Below are positions 7,440-13,889 of a stretch of DNA of 14,253 nucleotides, one piece after another. Made by a program: the position numbers and the translations under genes. Below the pieces are notes generated by a model, which was not told the DNA's origin, made no database searches, and saw only the letters and a list, made by a program, of their open reading frames with translations. The first letter of the stretch is position 1. Each line of letters opens with the position of its first letter. The stretch lies in NCBI GenBank assembly GCA_034433615.1, contig DAOUAJ010000292.1, positions 1-14,253 on the forward strand. The letters run 5' to 3'. The stretch is from DAOUAJ01 sp034433615 (GTDB lineage: Bacteria; Chloroflexota; Anaerolineae; DUEN01).

Positions 7440-7496
7440 CCGTGAGGCATGAGGCGTGGTTCGTGAGGGGACTCTTACGCATCACGTTTCACGAAT
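7440..7496. repeat. Degenerate GTGAGGC-type low-complexity repeats with inverted ends
   Basis: The spacer after the TIGR00300 gene holds overlapping copies of GTGAGGC, ATGAGGC and CGTGAGG, followed by the reverse-complement theme ATCACGTTTCACGAA. TTCGTGA (7460-7466) pairs perfectly with TCACGAA (7489-7495). Strings of this kind are frequent in Chloroflexota and cyanobacterial spacers. It may weakly terminate transcription, but no U-tract follows. Confidence 0.5.
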
Positions 7497-7523
7497 CCAT
7501 TGGATTTCTGAAATTTAAATCAG

Positions 7524-7547
7524 GCGGACCCGTTGTGATAGGCCCGC
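7524..7547 (+). promoter_or_regulatory. Stem-loop in the leader of the CpXC gene
   Basis: GCGGACC (7524-7530) pairs with GGCCCGC (7541-7547) with one A/C mismatch, around a 10-base loop. It lies 24 bases before the ATG at 7572, just upstream of the AAGGA ribosome-binding site. A translational control hairpin is possible; nothing further identifies it. Confidence 0.3.
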
Positions 7548-7571
7548 GATCTTAACAGTGAAGGACAAAAT

Positions 7572-8906
7572 ATGTTTGCAAGACAGAGGGTCCCGGTGAG
7601 GTGCCCGGGGTGTGGCACCTCGTTTGTCACAGAGGTCCACAACATTGTGGACGTAGGGCAGGAGCCAGCACTAAAGCAGCAGTTTCTGGCCGGCCAGCTA
7701 AATGGAGCAGCCTGTCCAGGGTGTGGTATGCAGATCGCGCTGTCAACGCCCATTCTGTATCATGATCCGTCCAAAGAGTTCCTGGGGATGTTCTTTCCGC
7801 CTCAGGCTAATCTCTCAGAAATGGAACGGCAGCGCCGCATTGGCGAGCTCACCAATATCCTTATGAGCAAGCTGCCACCGGAGCAACGCAAAGCTTACCT
7901 GTTACAACCCAAGCAGTTTCTGACCCTACAGAGCATGGTGGAGGCCATCCTCCAGGCCGATGGGATCACCCGCGAAATGATGGAGGCGCAGCAAGAACGT
8001 CTGAACCTCCTGCAGCGGTTGATTCGGGCGGCCAGTGACGAGCAGAAGTTGCGCGCTGCGGTGGCGGAAAACGACGAAAAACTCGATCGGGATTTCTTCG
8101 ATCTAATGGCCGCAGTGGTAGAGAATGCCGCTGCACAAGGGGACGAACGTTCGGCCCGACAACTCTCGGCGTTGTTCGACATCGTTCTGGGGATGAGCAG
8201 CCTGGGACGCAAGATCCAGGCGCAACAGGAGATCCTGGCCGGCCTCAACGAGAACACAACCAGAGAGGAGATCCTGGAGCGTCTCCTCAAGGCTGAGGAG
8301 GACAGTGCTATTGAAGCACTGGTGGTGGTGGCCCGTCCACTCATGGACTACCAGTTTCTCTTACTGTTTTCCGAGCGTATCGAACAGGCTGAGAAGCGCA
8401 AAGATCGGGCAGAGGTCCTGCGGCTACGAGCGCTGCGCGACCGGGTGCTGGAGCTGCAACGCCAGCAGGATGAGGTCGCGCGTGCGATAGTACAAGGGGC
8501 CTCGCAACTGTTGCAGGCCGTGCTTGCCAGCAACGACCCGGCAGCGGTGCTTCGAGCGCGCAAAGCCGAACTTAGCGAAGCGTTCCTCGCCATCCTGGCC
8601 AATAACATTCAGGCAGCCGAACAGCGGGGGGCTACCGTCGCGGCCCGTCGCCTACGCGAGGTTTGGGAGACAACGCTGGAAATCCTGGATGAGGATTTGC
8701 CATCGGACCTGCGCCTGATCAATCGTCTACTTCGTGCCGAGTACCCGGAAGGCTCACGCCGCATCCTGACGGAGCACCGGAGCGAATTGGACCAGGAACT
8801 AGTCGAGTCCATGCAGGCGATGGCCGATGCCATGCGAGCCCAGGGACAAGAGGAGATGGCCAAGCGGCTGGAGAACATCCGAACCCAGGCGATGCTTCTG
8901 CTCTGA
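7572..8906 (+). CDS. CpXC-domain protein with long helical / coiled-coil C-terminus
   Basis: A 444-residue protein starting at ATG 7572, six bases after AAGGA. The N-terminus contains two C-P-x-C-G knuckles, C11-P-G-C14-G and C48-P-G-C51-G, the hallmark of the CpXC domain, predicted to bind one zinc. FLGMFFPP (about 69-76) follows. From residue about 80 to the end the protein is almost entirely charged, Glu/Arg/Leu/Ala-rich helix, with repeated segments such as LNLLQRLIRAASDEQKLRAAV and LLRAEEDSAIEALVVVARPL, suggesting alpha-helical repeats or coiled coils. No signal peptide or membrane segment is seen, so it is probably cytoplasmic. CpXC proteins are common in Chloroflexota but have no established function. 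It seems to be a single-gene unit ending at a terminator. Confidence 0.83.
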   Translation: MFARQRVPVRCPGCGTSFVTEVHNIVDVGQEPALKQQFLAGQLNGAACPGCGMQIALSTPILYHDPSKEFLGMFFPPQANLSEMERQRRIGELTNILMSKLPPEQRKAYLLQPKQFLTLQSMVEAILQADGITREMMEAQQERLNLLQRLIRAASDEQKLRAAVAENDEKLDRDFFDLMAAVVENAAAQGDERSARQLSALFDIVLGMSSLGRKIQAQQEILAGLNENTTREEILERLLKAEEDSAIEALVVVARPLMDYQFLLLFSERIEQAEKRKDRAEVLRLRALRDRVLELQRQQDEVARAIVQGASQLLQAVLASNDPAAVLRARKAELSEAFLAILANNIQAAEQRGATVAARRLREVWETTLEILDEDLPSDLRLINRLLRAEYPEGSRRILTEHRSELDQELVESMQAMADAMRAQGQEEMAKRLENIRTQAMLLL

Positions 8907-9236
8907 TTCTGAAAGGATGCCTGAAAATTGCTCCCGCACCCGTCCTCGAGTGCGGAAATCGGCCCGAGGCTTCGCCCTGAGGGGCTCCCTGGCCTGACCG
9001 TCAGCCTGCCCAGCCCCCTGAACACTCCTTCGGAGTACAGGCAGCGAGGACTACAAGCTGGACGTCGTGCAGCCTGCCCTCGTCATCCCTGGCCTGCCTG
9101 TGGCCCGCATGGGCTACTTGTGGCCCGCATGGGCTATCGGCCAGGACAGGCTTCTCAGACGAGGGGCCAGGGGACAGGCAGCCCGAAGGGACGGGCCTCA
9201 GAGCGAATTTTCAGACTAGCTCTGAGAGAAGCAAGA
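8907..9236. repeat. Spacer with nested direct and inverted repeats, no gene seen
   Basis: Outer arms: CTGAAAATTGCTC (8921-8933) is the reverse complement of GAGCGAATTTTCAG (9201-9214) except for one extra base. Inside, CCTGGCCTG occurs twice on the left (near 8990 and 9088), and its complement GGCCAGG followed by ACAGG occurs twice on the right (near 9140 and 9166). A 20-bp unit beginning TGTGGCCCGCATGGGCTA is tandemly repeated (9099-9118, 9119-9138; 18 of 20 identical). Small hairpins: ACTCC-TTC-GGAGT (9024-9036), and CTCAGAGC (9197-9204) with GCTCTGAG (9219-9226). Reading frames across the region are judged spurious. It may be a decayed non-coding mobile element or repeat cluster. Confidence 0.6.
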
Positions 9237-9272
9237 AGCCCAAAGGGTCTAAAGAGGCCCTTCGGGCTTTTT
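9237..9272 (+). terminator. Intrinsic terminator between convergent genes
   Basis: An 11-position stem with one mismatch, AGCCCAAAGGG (9237-9247) against CCCTTCGGGCT (9258-9268), with a 10-base loop, runs directly into TTTTT (9268-9272). It fits a rho-independent terminator for plus-strand transcripts arriving from the CpXC gene. The opposite strand has a poorer T-tract, but the same stem could slow minus-strand readthrough from the convergent glycosyltransferase gene. Confidence 0.85.
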
Positions 9273-9305
9273 GCTCCATCCCCCTTTTTGATGATCCGTG
9301 CAGAG

Positions 9306-10493
9306 TTATCGCGGCGCCGGAGACCGCCTGGCGAGTGCAGCGGCACGCATTTGCCGTTTGGCCTCTATCAACTCCTGATACAACTCAATGTGACGCCGCG
9401 TCGTGTTTTCGATGGAGTAATGCCGGCTGGTGGCACGAGCACCCTCCGCCAATCGCTTGCACAGCGCCACATCCTCGAACAGCAGGGACATCTTCGAGGC
9501 GAGCGCCCTTTGATCCTCTGACGTCAAGAGACCGTTATATTCATGCTTTACTGTATCGGCGATGCCGGGTGAATGGATTCCCAGCACTGGCAGGCTAGCG
9601 GCCATCGCCTCCAGCACGGTTAGCGGATGAACCTCGCTAAGAGAGGCAGTGACAAAGTAGTCACCTAGTGCCAGATAGCCCGGCACATCCTCGTAAGGCA
9701 CCTGGTCAGTGAAGTGAACACGCTCACTGATCCCCAGCTCCCCAGCCAGCTCGGAATAATCGTCTAGTTCAGGGCCGCCGCCTACCAGCAGTAGATGAGC
9801 GTTAGACACCTCCTCGGCAGTAAGGGCAAAGGCTTGCAAGAGGAAGGGGACGTTCTTCTCCACGGACATCCTGCCGACAAATATGGCCACTCGCGCATCT
9901 TCCGGAATGCCGACTTCAGAGCGAGTGTGACGAATCTGGGGAACGCGAAACGATTCCACGTCAATACCATTGGGTACGATCTCAATGCGGCACAGCACAC
10001 CCCAGGCGCGCAGCACCTCATAAAGGCCAAGGGAGGGTGCGATTAATAAGTCGCAGCGCTGAGTAAAGGCCGGGAAGAATGCTCCAAGAAATGTCTCCGA
10101 GAGGGATGAGAGAAGATGTGGAAGGTAATGGTGGGCATATAGGTCGTAGCGCGTGTGGTTGGTAAACACAACCGGTATACCATAGTGTCGTCCGAAGGTG
10201 ACAGCGATAAGACCGCTTAATAGAGGATGTTGTGCATGCAGGATGTCCATCTCCTTAAGGATCTGCCGCGTACGTCGCTCATATCCAAACCCCAGGTAGT
10301 AGCCTGTGCCAGACAGAGGAATGGCCTTCGAGCGTACGATACGTGGCTCATTATCCGGATAATTGGTATACCCTGGGGTGAACACCCACACCTCATGCCC
10401 CTGACGTTCCAACTCTCGCTTGTGCAGACTGACGAAGTTGGTGACGCCGTTGAGCATGGGCTTGTAGATGTCAGTGAGTATGCCAATACGCAT
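9306..10493 (-). CDS. Glycosyltransferase family 4 (GT-B fold), possibly glycolipid-type
   Basis: A 395-residue retaining GT-B glycosyltransferase. N-terminal acceptor lobe: MRIGILTDIYKPMLNGV (1-17) with the glycine turn of GT4 enzymes; TNHTRYDLYAHHYLP (111-125) resembles the acceptor region of diacylglycerol glucosyltransferases. C-terminal sugar-nucleotide lobe: FVGRMSVEKN (205-214, basic R208 and K213 for the diphosphate), LLVGGGPE (235-242), and the E-x7-E motif E287 to E295 inside SEVHPLTVLEAMA. No membrane helix is evident; such enzymes act at the inner leaflet of the membrane. A role in glycolipid or cell-envelope glycan synthesis is inferred; donor and acceptor are unknown. The start at 10493 has AGGAGG five bases upstream and matches the family start; an in-frame start at 10559 is rejected. 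Confidence 0.88.
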   Translation of the reverse strand: MRIGILTDIYKPMLNGVTNFVSLHKRELERQGHEVWVFTPGYTNYPDNEPRIVRSKAIPLSGTGYYLGFGYERRTRQILKEMDILHAQHPLLSGLIAVTFGRHYGIPVVFTNHTRYDLYAHHYLPHLLSSLSETFLGAFFPAFTQRCDLLIAPSLGLYEVLRAWGVLCRIEIVPNGIDVESFRVPQIRHTRSEVGIPEDARVAIFVGRMSVEKNVPFLLQAFALTAEEVSNAHLLLVGGGPELDDYSELAGELGISERVHFTDQVPYEDVPGYLALGDYFVTASLSEVHPLTVLEAMAASLPVLGIHSPGIADTVKHEYNGLLTSEDQRALASKMSLLFEDVALCKRLAEGARATSRHYSIENTTRRHIELYQELIEAKRQMRAAALARRSPAPR

Positions 10494-10562
10494 GAGCACC
10501 TCCTCATAAGCTACTGTGTCACGTGCAGGTGAGGCTGTCCGCCCAAGGCTATGGCACAAAGT

Positions 10563-10592
10563 AGTATAGCATTAAAAGCAAATCGCTGGCAA
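10563..10592 (-). promoter_or_regulatory. Sigma70-like promoter for the glycosyltransferase gene
   Basis: On the minus strand, TTGCCA (10592-10587) and TATACT (10568-10563) are separated by 18 bases. Both hexamers are close to the consensus. Transcription would begin near 10556, giving a leader of about 60 bases before the ATG at 10493. Confidence 0.65.
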
Positions 10593-10648
10593 ACCCTTGG
10601 TGGGCTTTTAAGGCTTTCCTGCTTTCGCCAGCTTTTGCCCCCCCATCG

Positions 10649-10677
10649 TTGCCCGTCTCGCGCGGCTGTGCTAGAAT
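10649..10677 (+). promoter_or_regulatory. Sigma70-like promoter for the cinA-like gene
   Basis: TTGCCC (10649-10654) and TAGAAT (10672-10677) are separated by exactly 17 bases. Start of transcription would be near 10684, with a leader of about 70 bases to the ATG at 10757. The promoter lies back to back with the glycosyltransferase promoter. Between them GCTGGC (10585-10590) pairs with GCCAGC (10627-10632), a possible shared operator or spacer hairpin. Confidence 0.6.
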
Positions 10678-10756
10678 GCATCCTGCATTGAGCACATCTA
10701 AAAGTGTCAACCAATTTCCCTACGCGGCAATGATGAAAGCTGGAGAGGACAAATCC

Positions 10757-12001
10757 ATGCAAGCTGAGATCATTTCCATCGGCACAGAGCTGCTACTGGG
10801 CGATATCGTGGACAGCAACGCAGCCTATATCGCCCGCCAACTGGCCTCCATCGGCCTGAACCTTTTCTTCAAGACCACGGTAGGCGATAACGCCGAGCGC
10901 ATCGCCTACGTGTTGCGACAGGCGATGGCTCGCTCGGACGTCATCATCACCACCGGCGGGCTGGGCCCTACCGTAGACGACGTCACCCGAGAAGGGGTGG
11001 CGTTGGCGATCGGGCGGCCCCTCTATTTGGACCAGGAGGCCCTGCGCCAGATCGAGGCCATCTTCGCTCGCTGGGGACGCACACCCGGCGAGAACAACCG
11101 CCGCCAGGCGTTGATGCCGGAGGGAGCTACCGTCATCCCTAACCCGGTAGGTACTGCCCCTTCCTTCATCGTCGAGCACGAAGGCCGGATCATTATCAGC
11201 CTGCCAGGGGTACCACGGGAAATGGAGCACCTCATGCAGACAGCGGTCATCCCGTTCCTGCGCGAGCGGCTGCATACTGGCGATGTGGTGATCCTGAGCA
11301 AAATCCTGCGCACCTGTGCCATCGGCGAGAGTGTCATAGACGAGCGCATCAGCGATCTGATGCGCCTGACCAACCCCACAGTGGGGCTGTCTGCCCACCC
11401 TGGACAGACCGATATCCGCATCACAGCCAAGGCCCATAGCCGGGCTGAAGCCAACCGCCTGATCGAAGACGTCGAAGCGCGCGTGCGGGCGCGGGTGGGG
11501 GAATATATCTACGGCACAGGGCGGGAGACACTGGAAGAGGTAGTGGCCCGGCTGTTGGCTGCCCGTGGCGCTCACGTGAGCGTGATCGAGAGCAGCACGG
11601 CCGGTGACGTCACCCGACGGTTGGAAAGCACACCGGCCGGGAAAGAGGTCATGCGAGCCAGCATGGTGGCGTTGGACGATCTATCGGGGCTGCAAGTACT
11701 GGGGCTGGGCCTTTCCACTGCTGTTGATCACATCTTCACCGCTGAGGAAGCGGCGGCGCTGGCCCAGGCCTGGCGTGAGCAGACAGGTGCGACCTACGGG
11801 TTGGCCATCCTGGGTAGTCTGGGGGAAGAGGAGGGCCTCTACAGTGAGCACACTGGCTACACGCACATCGCCGTAGCCAGCAAGGACGGCATCGCCCGGC
11901 GCGATCTGCGCATCGGCGGTCGCAGCAACCTCTCTCGCATCTGGGTGGGAAACCACGCCCTGGACCTGTTGCGTCGCGTGTTGCTGGGGCTGCCGGCGTA
12001 G
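10757..12001 (+). CDS. cinA: CinA-like protein (MoCF-binding domain plus divergent PncC/CinA C-terminal domain)
   Basis: A 414-residue protein, the usual CinA length. CinA proteins act in NAD-related nucleotide salvage: an N-terminal COG1058-type pyrophosphatase domain and a C-terminal NMN deamidase (PncC) domain. The N-terminus is well conserved: AEIISIGTELLLGDIVDSNA (3-22), ITTGGLGPTVDDVTRE (64-79), NPVGTAPSF, and SLPGVPREM. The C-terminal domain is recognisable but altered: the usual AESCTGG is ESSTAGD (E278-S-S-T-A-G283), the GGxxxYS segment reads RASMVALDD, and the TGIAGP loop reads LGSLGEEEG. Deamidase activity may therefore be lost. ATG at 10757 follows GGAGAGGA by seven bases and matches the family start; upstream in-frame starts are rejected because they would place the start inside the promoter. 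Confidence 0.92.
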   Translation: MQAEIISIGTELLLGDIVDSNAAYIARQLASIGLNLFFKTTVGDNAERIAYVLRQAMARSDVIITTGGLGPTVDDVTREGVALAIGRPLYLDQEALRQIEAIFARWGRTPGENNRRQALMPEGATVIPNPVGTAPSFIVEHEGRIIISLPGVPREMEHLMQTAVIPFLRERLHTGDVVILSKILRTCAIGESVIDERISDLMRLTNPTVGLSAHPGQTDIRITAKAHSRAEANRLIEDVEARVRARVGEYIYGTGRETLEEVVARLLAARGAHVSVIESSTAGDVTRRLESTPAGKEVMRASMVALDDLSGLQVLGLGLSTAVDHIFTAEEAAALAQAWREQTGATYGLAILGSLGEEEGLYSEHTGYTHIAVASKDGIARRDLRIGGRSNLSRIWVGNHALDLLRRVLLGLPA

Positions 12002-12208
12002 AAGCGGAGAAGCGGAGACGCGGGGATGACGATGTCGAGCCAGAGGGACTGGTGTTCGAGGGATTTCGGACGGGTACGGCGGATGAGGACCGCGTTGCCT
12101 TCCCTTCGGCTACGCTCAGGACAAGCGCTTCGACCGGGCTCAGTGCGAGCGTCGCAGAGGATCTTGTAGTTGCTGTAGTACGCGTCGTGGTAGTCCCCTT
12201 ACAGAGGG
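12002..12208. other. Gene-free spacer between cinA and the transposase gene, with low-complexity repeats
   Basis: Starts with GAAGCGGAGAAGCGGAGACGCGG-like repeats immediately after the cinA stop, then has no coding signal that I can support. If the IS element has a left end, it should lie in or near this stretch, but no terminal inverted repeat could be matched by eye to the sequence after 13528. Confidence 0.5.
12104..12145. repeat. Two CTTCG...GCTCAG repeat units
   Basis: CTTCGGCTACGCTCAGG (12104-12120) is followed after seven bases by CTTCGACCGGGCTCAGTG (12128-12145). Units of the form CTTCG-N5/6-GCTCAG are a dispersed intergenic repeat seen in many Chloroflexota and other environmental genomes (recalled, not searched). 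Confidence 0.55.
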
Positions 12209-13528
12209 ATGAACAGGGGACGGTCTCGATATTCGTCTGCCTGTGGACACATACCAGATCAGGTGCAATTCCTCGATGATGCGTCCGATGCCGACGCCGG
12301 GACGAATTCAGAAACTGGCCCCGTCGAAAACCCCGCCCTGGTCTGGATCCTCGGCTTCCCCCTCGTCCCCTCTGAGGCCTTCTCCTGGGGCTTTGACGTC
12401 GAGGCCAGCCCCCCCTCCTCCCGCCAGTTCTCACGGGTCCTGCACCACTTGGACAACGCCGCCTTGCAGTTCTTGCTGGATGGCACGGTGACCCTCATCG
12501 AGCAGGAACTGCCCCCGGACGTCCCCTTCGGTGACGTGGTGGCTGGCGACACCAAACACATCATCGCCTGGGTCAAAGAGAACAATCCCAAGGAGCATAT
12601 CCAGGACCGCTACGACAAGACCAAGCAGCCCAAAGGCGATCCCGATTGTCGCCTGGGCTGCAAGCGACGGCACAAGCACCGCGAAGACCAGGAGCCGGAA
12701 GGGGAAGCAGAGAGTCCGGCCTCCTCCGCCGCCCTCCCGCCCCCCACCCCCACGACAGATTCCATCCCGGCCAGCCAAGCAGAGGTGGGGGAATTTTACT
12801 GGGGTTACGCTTCCGGCGTCATCGCCACCAAAGTCCCCGACTGGGGCGAATTCGTGCTGGCCGAACTGACCCAACCCTTCGACAAGGGGGACGCCACCTA
12901 CTTCTTCCCCCTCATGGCCCAGGTCGAACGCCGTCTGGGACGCCGCCCCCGCTGCGGCGCCTTCGATTGCAGCTTCGACGCTCATTATGTCTATGACTAC
13001 TTCCACCAGGCTGGCGGCTTCGCTGCCGTCCCCTTCGCCGAACGCGGCAACATGGACCGCACCTTTGATGCCACCGGCCTCCCTCTCTGTCCAGCCGGGC
13101 TGGCCATGCCACTCAAATCCACCTTCATCTGCCACTCCACCACCGTCGAGCACCAGCGCGGCCGCTATGCTTGCCCCCTCCTCTTCCCCCAACCTACCGG
13201 TCAACTCTGCCCCATCGCTGATCCGCACTGGGAGAAGGGGGGTTGCGTGGTCACCATGCCCACCAGCATTGGCGCCCGCATCCGCTACCAATTAGACCGA
13301 GAGAGCGAAACGTTTAAGGAAGCCTACCGGCAGCGCACCGCCAATGAGCGGGTGAATAGCCAGGCCCTCGAACTGGGCATCGAGCGCCCCAAACTGCGCA
13401 ACGGTCAGGCCATCGCCAACCAAGACACCTTGATCTATGTGATCATCAACCTCCGGGCCTTACAACGCATCCGCCAGCGCAAGGCCGAGCCAGCCCACTG
13501 GCGGGAGGCCACCCCTGCCTTGAACTGA
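12209..13528 (+). CDS. DDE transposase (IS element), N-terminus possibly truncated
   Basis: A 439-residue reading frame with an RNase H-like DDE transposase core: D114 in VAGDTKHIIAWVKENNPK, D253 in GAFDCSFDAHYVYDYF, and E380 in RQRTANERVNSQ, followed by LGIERPKLRNGQA and YVIINLRALQRIR, the typical end of this group. A Pro/Ser/Glu-rich low-complexity insert (about 158-190) separates the first Asp from the rest. Cysteines C147 and C151 in DPDCRLGCKRR, with C249, C254, C294 and others, may bind zinc. Residues 1-40 look unlike transposase and the frame is closed just upstream (TAG at 12191), so the original N-terminus is probably missing or out of frame. I would not assign an IS family without a search. 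The core residues are intact, so activity cannot be excluded. Confidence 0.8.
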   Translation: MNRGRSRYSSACGHIPDQVQFLDDASDADAGTNSETGPVENPALVWILGFPLVPSEAFSWGFDVEASPPSSRQFSRVLHHLDNAALQFLLDGTVTLIEQELPPDVPFGDVVAGDTKHIIAWVKENNPKEHIQDRYDKTKQPKGDPDCRLGCKRRHKHREDQEPEGEAESPASSAALPPPTPTTDSIPASQAEVGEFYWGYASGVIATKVPDWGEFVLAELTQPFDKGDATYFFPLMAQVERRLGRRPRCGAFDCSFDAHYVYDYFHQAGGFAAVPFAERGNMDRTFDATGLPLCPAGLAMPLKSTFICHSTTVEHQRGRYACPLLFPQPTGQLCPIADPHWEKGGCVVTMPTSIGARIRYQLDRESETFKEAYRQRTANERVNSQALELGIERPKLRNGQAIANQDTLIYVIINLRALQRIRQRKAEPAHWREATPALN

Positions 13529-13889
13529 GCCGCCCCGGCTCTGACCCCTGACAGGTCGTGAAAGGCCGACACAAGCATGACGTTGGCCGTCAACCAACTC
13601 GGCGGTAGGGTGGAGAACGGCCGTCGGGGGATGGAGTCGGGGAGGCTCATATGTAGTCCTCGCTTCTCAGAGGACTATCGGACAACTCCACAACCCCGCC
13701 TTCCCATCCGAACGTGCGTTCTGGAAGGCGTTCGGCCAGGCCACGTCGCGCCCTTTTGGGGGCGGATCGGGAAACTGAGGGCCCCCAGGAGCTCTCCCAG
13801 CTTCTCCTCGCCTGAATCGTCACCTCGCCGATTCGTTTCTCCCCCTTCTGAGTCCCCCTGATCGGGCGTTTCTCTGCCCAAGATACCGT
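13529..13889. other. Gene-free region after the transposase, with two perfect hairpins
   Basis: No coding frame here is convincing. It holds TAGTCCTC (13654-13661) with GAGGACTA (13670-13677), a perfect 8-bp inverted repeat with an 8-base loop, and CCGAACG (13708-13714) with CGTTCGG (13729-13735), a perfect 7-bp inverted repeat. The right end of the IS element must lie in this stretch, but its position was not identified. The left-reading frame of the adjacent pseudogene remains open through here without recognisable homology. Confidence 0.5.

Noticed and set aside
8928..9521. 197-codon plus-strand frame across the repeat-rich spacer and the 3' end of the glycosyltransferase gene
   Set aside because: It runs through a terminator hairpin and antisense to a well-supported gene, and has no domain resemblance.
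12431..13291. 286-codon minus-strand frame opposite the transposase
   Set aside because: Gly/Ala/Val-rich antisense shadow of a transposase frame that carries clear DDE motifs on the plus strand.
13700..13740. Hairpin considered as a group II intron domain V
   Set aside because: The GTTCGG-ending arm looked suggestive, but there is no GNRA loop, no clear AGC/CGC triad and no reverse transcriptase nearby.
13577..13861. 94-codon plus-strand frame (and overlapping minus-strand frame 13435-13650) after the transposase
   Set aside because: Composition is low-complexity (Arg/Pro/Ser), with no family resemblance; the minus frame also overlaps the transposase 3' end. Treated as spurious.
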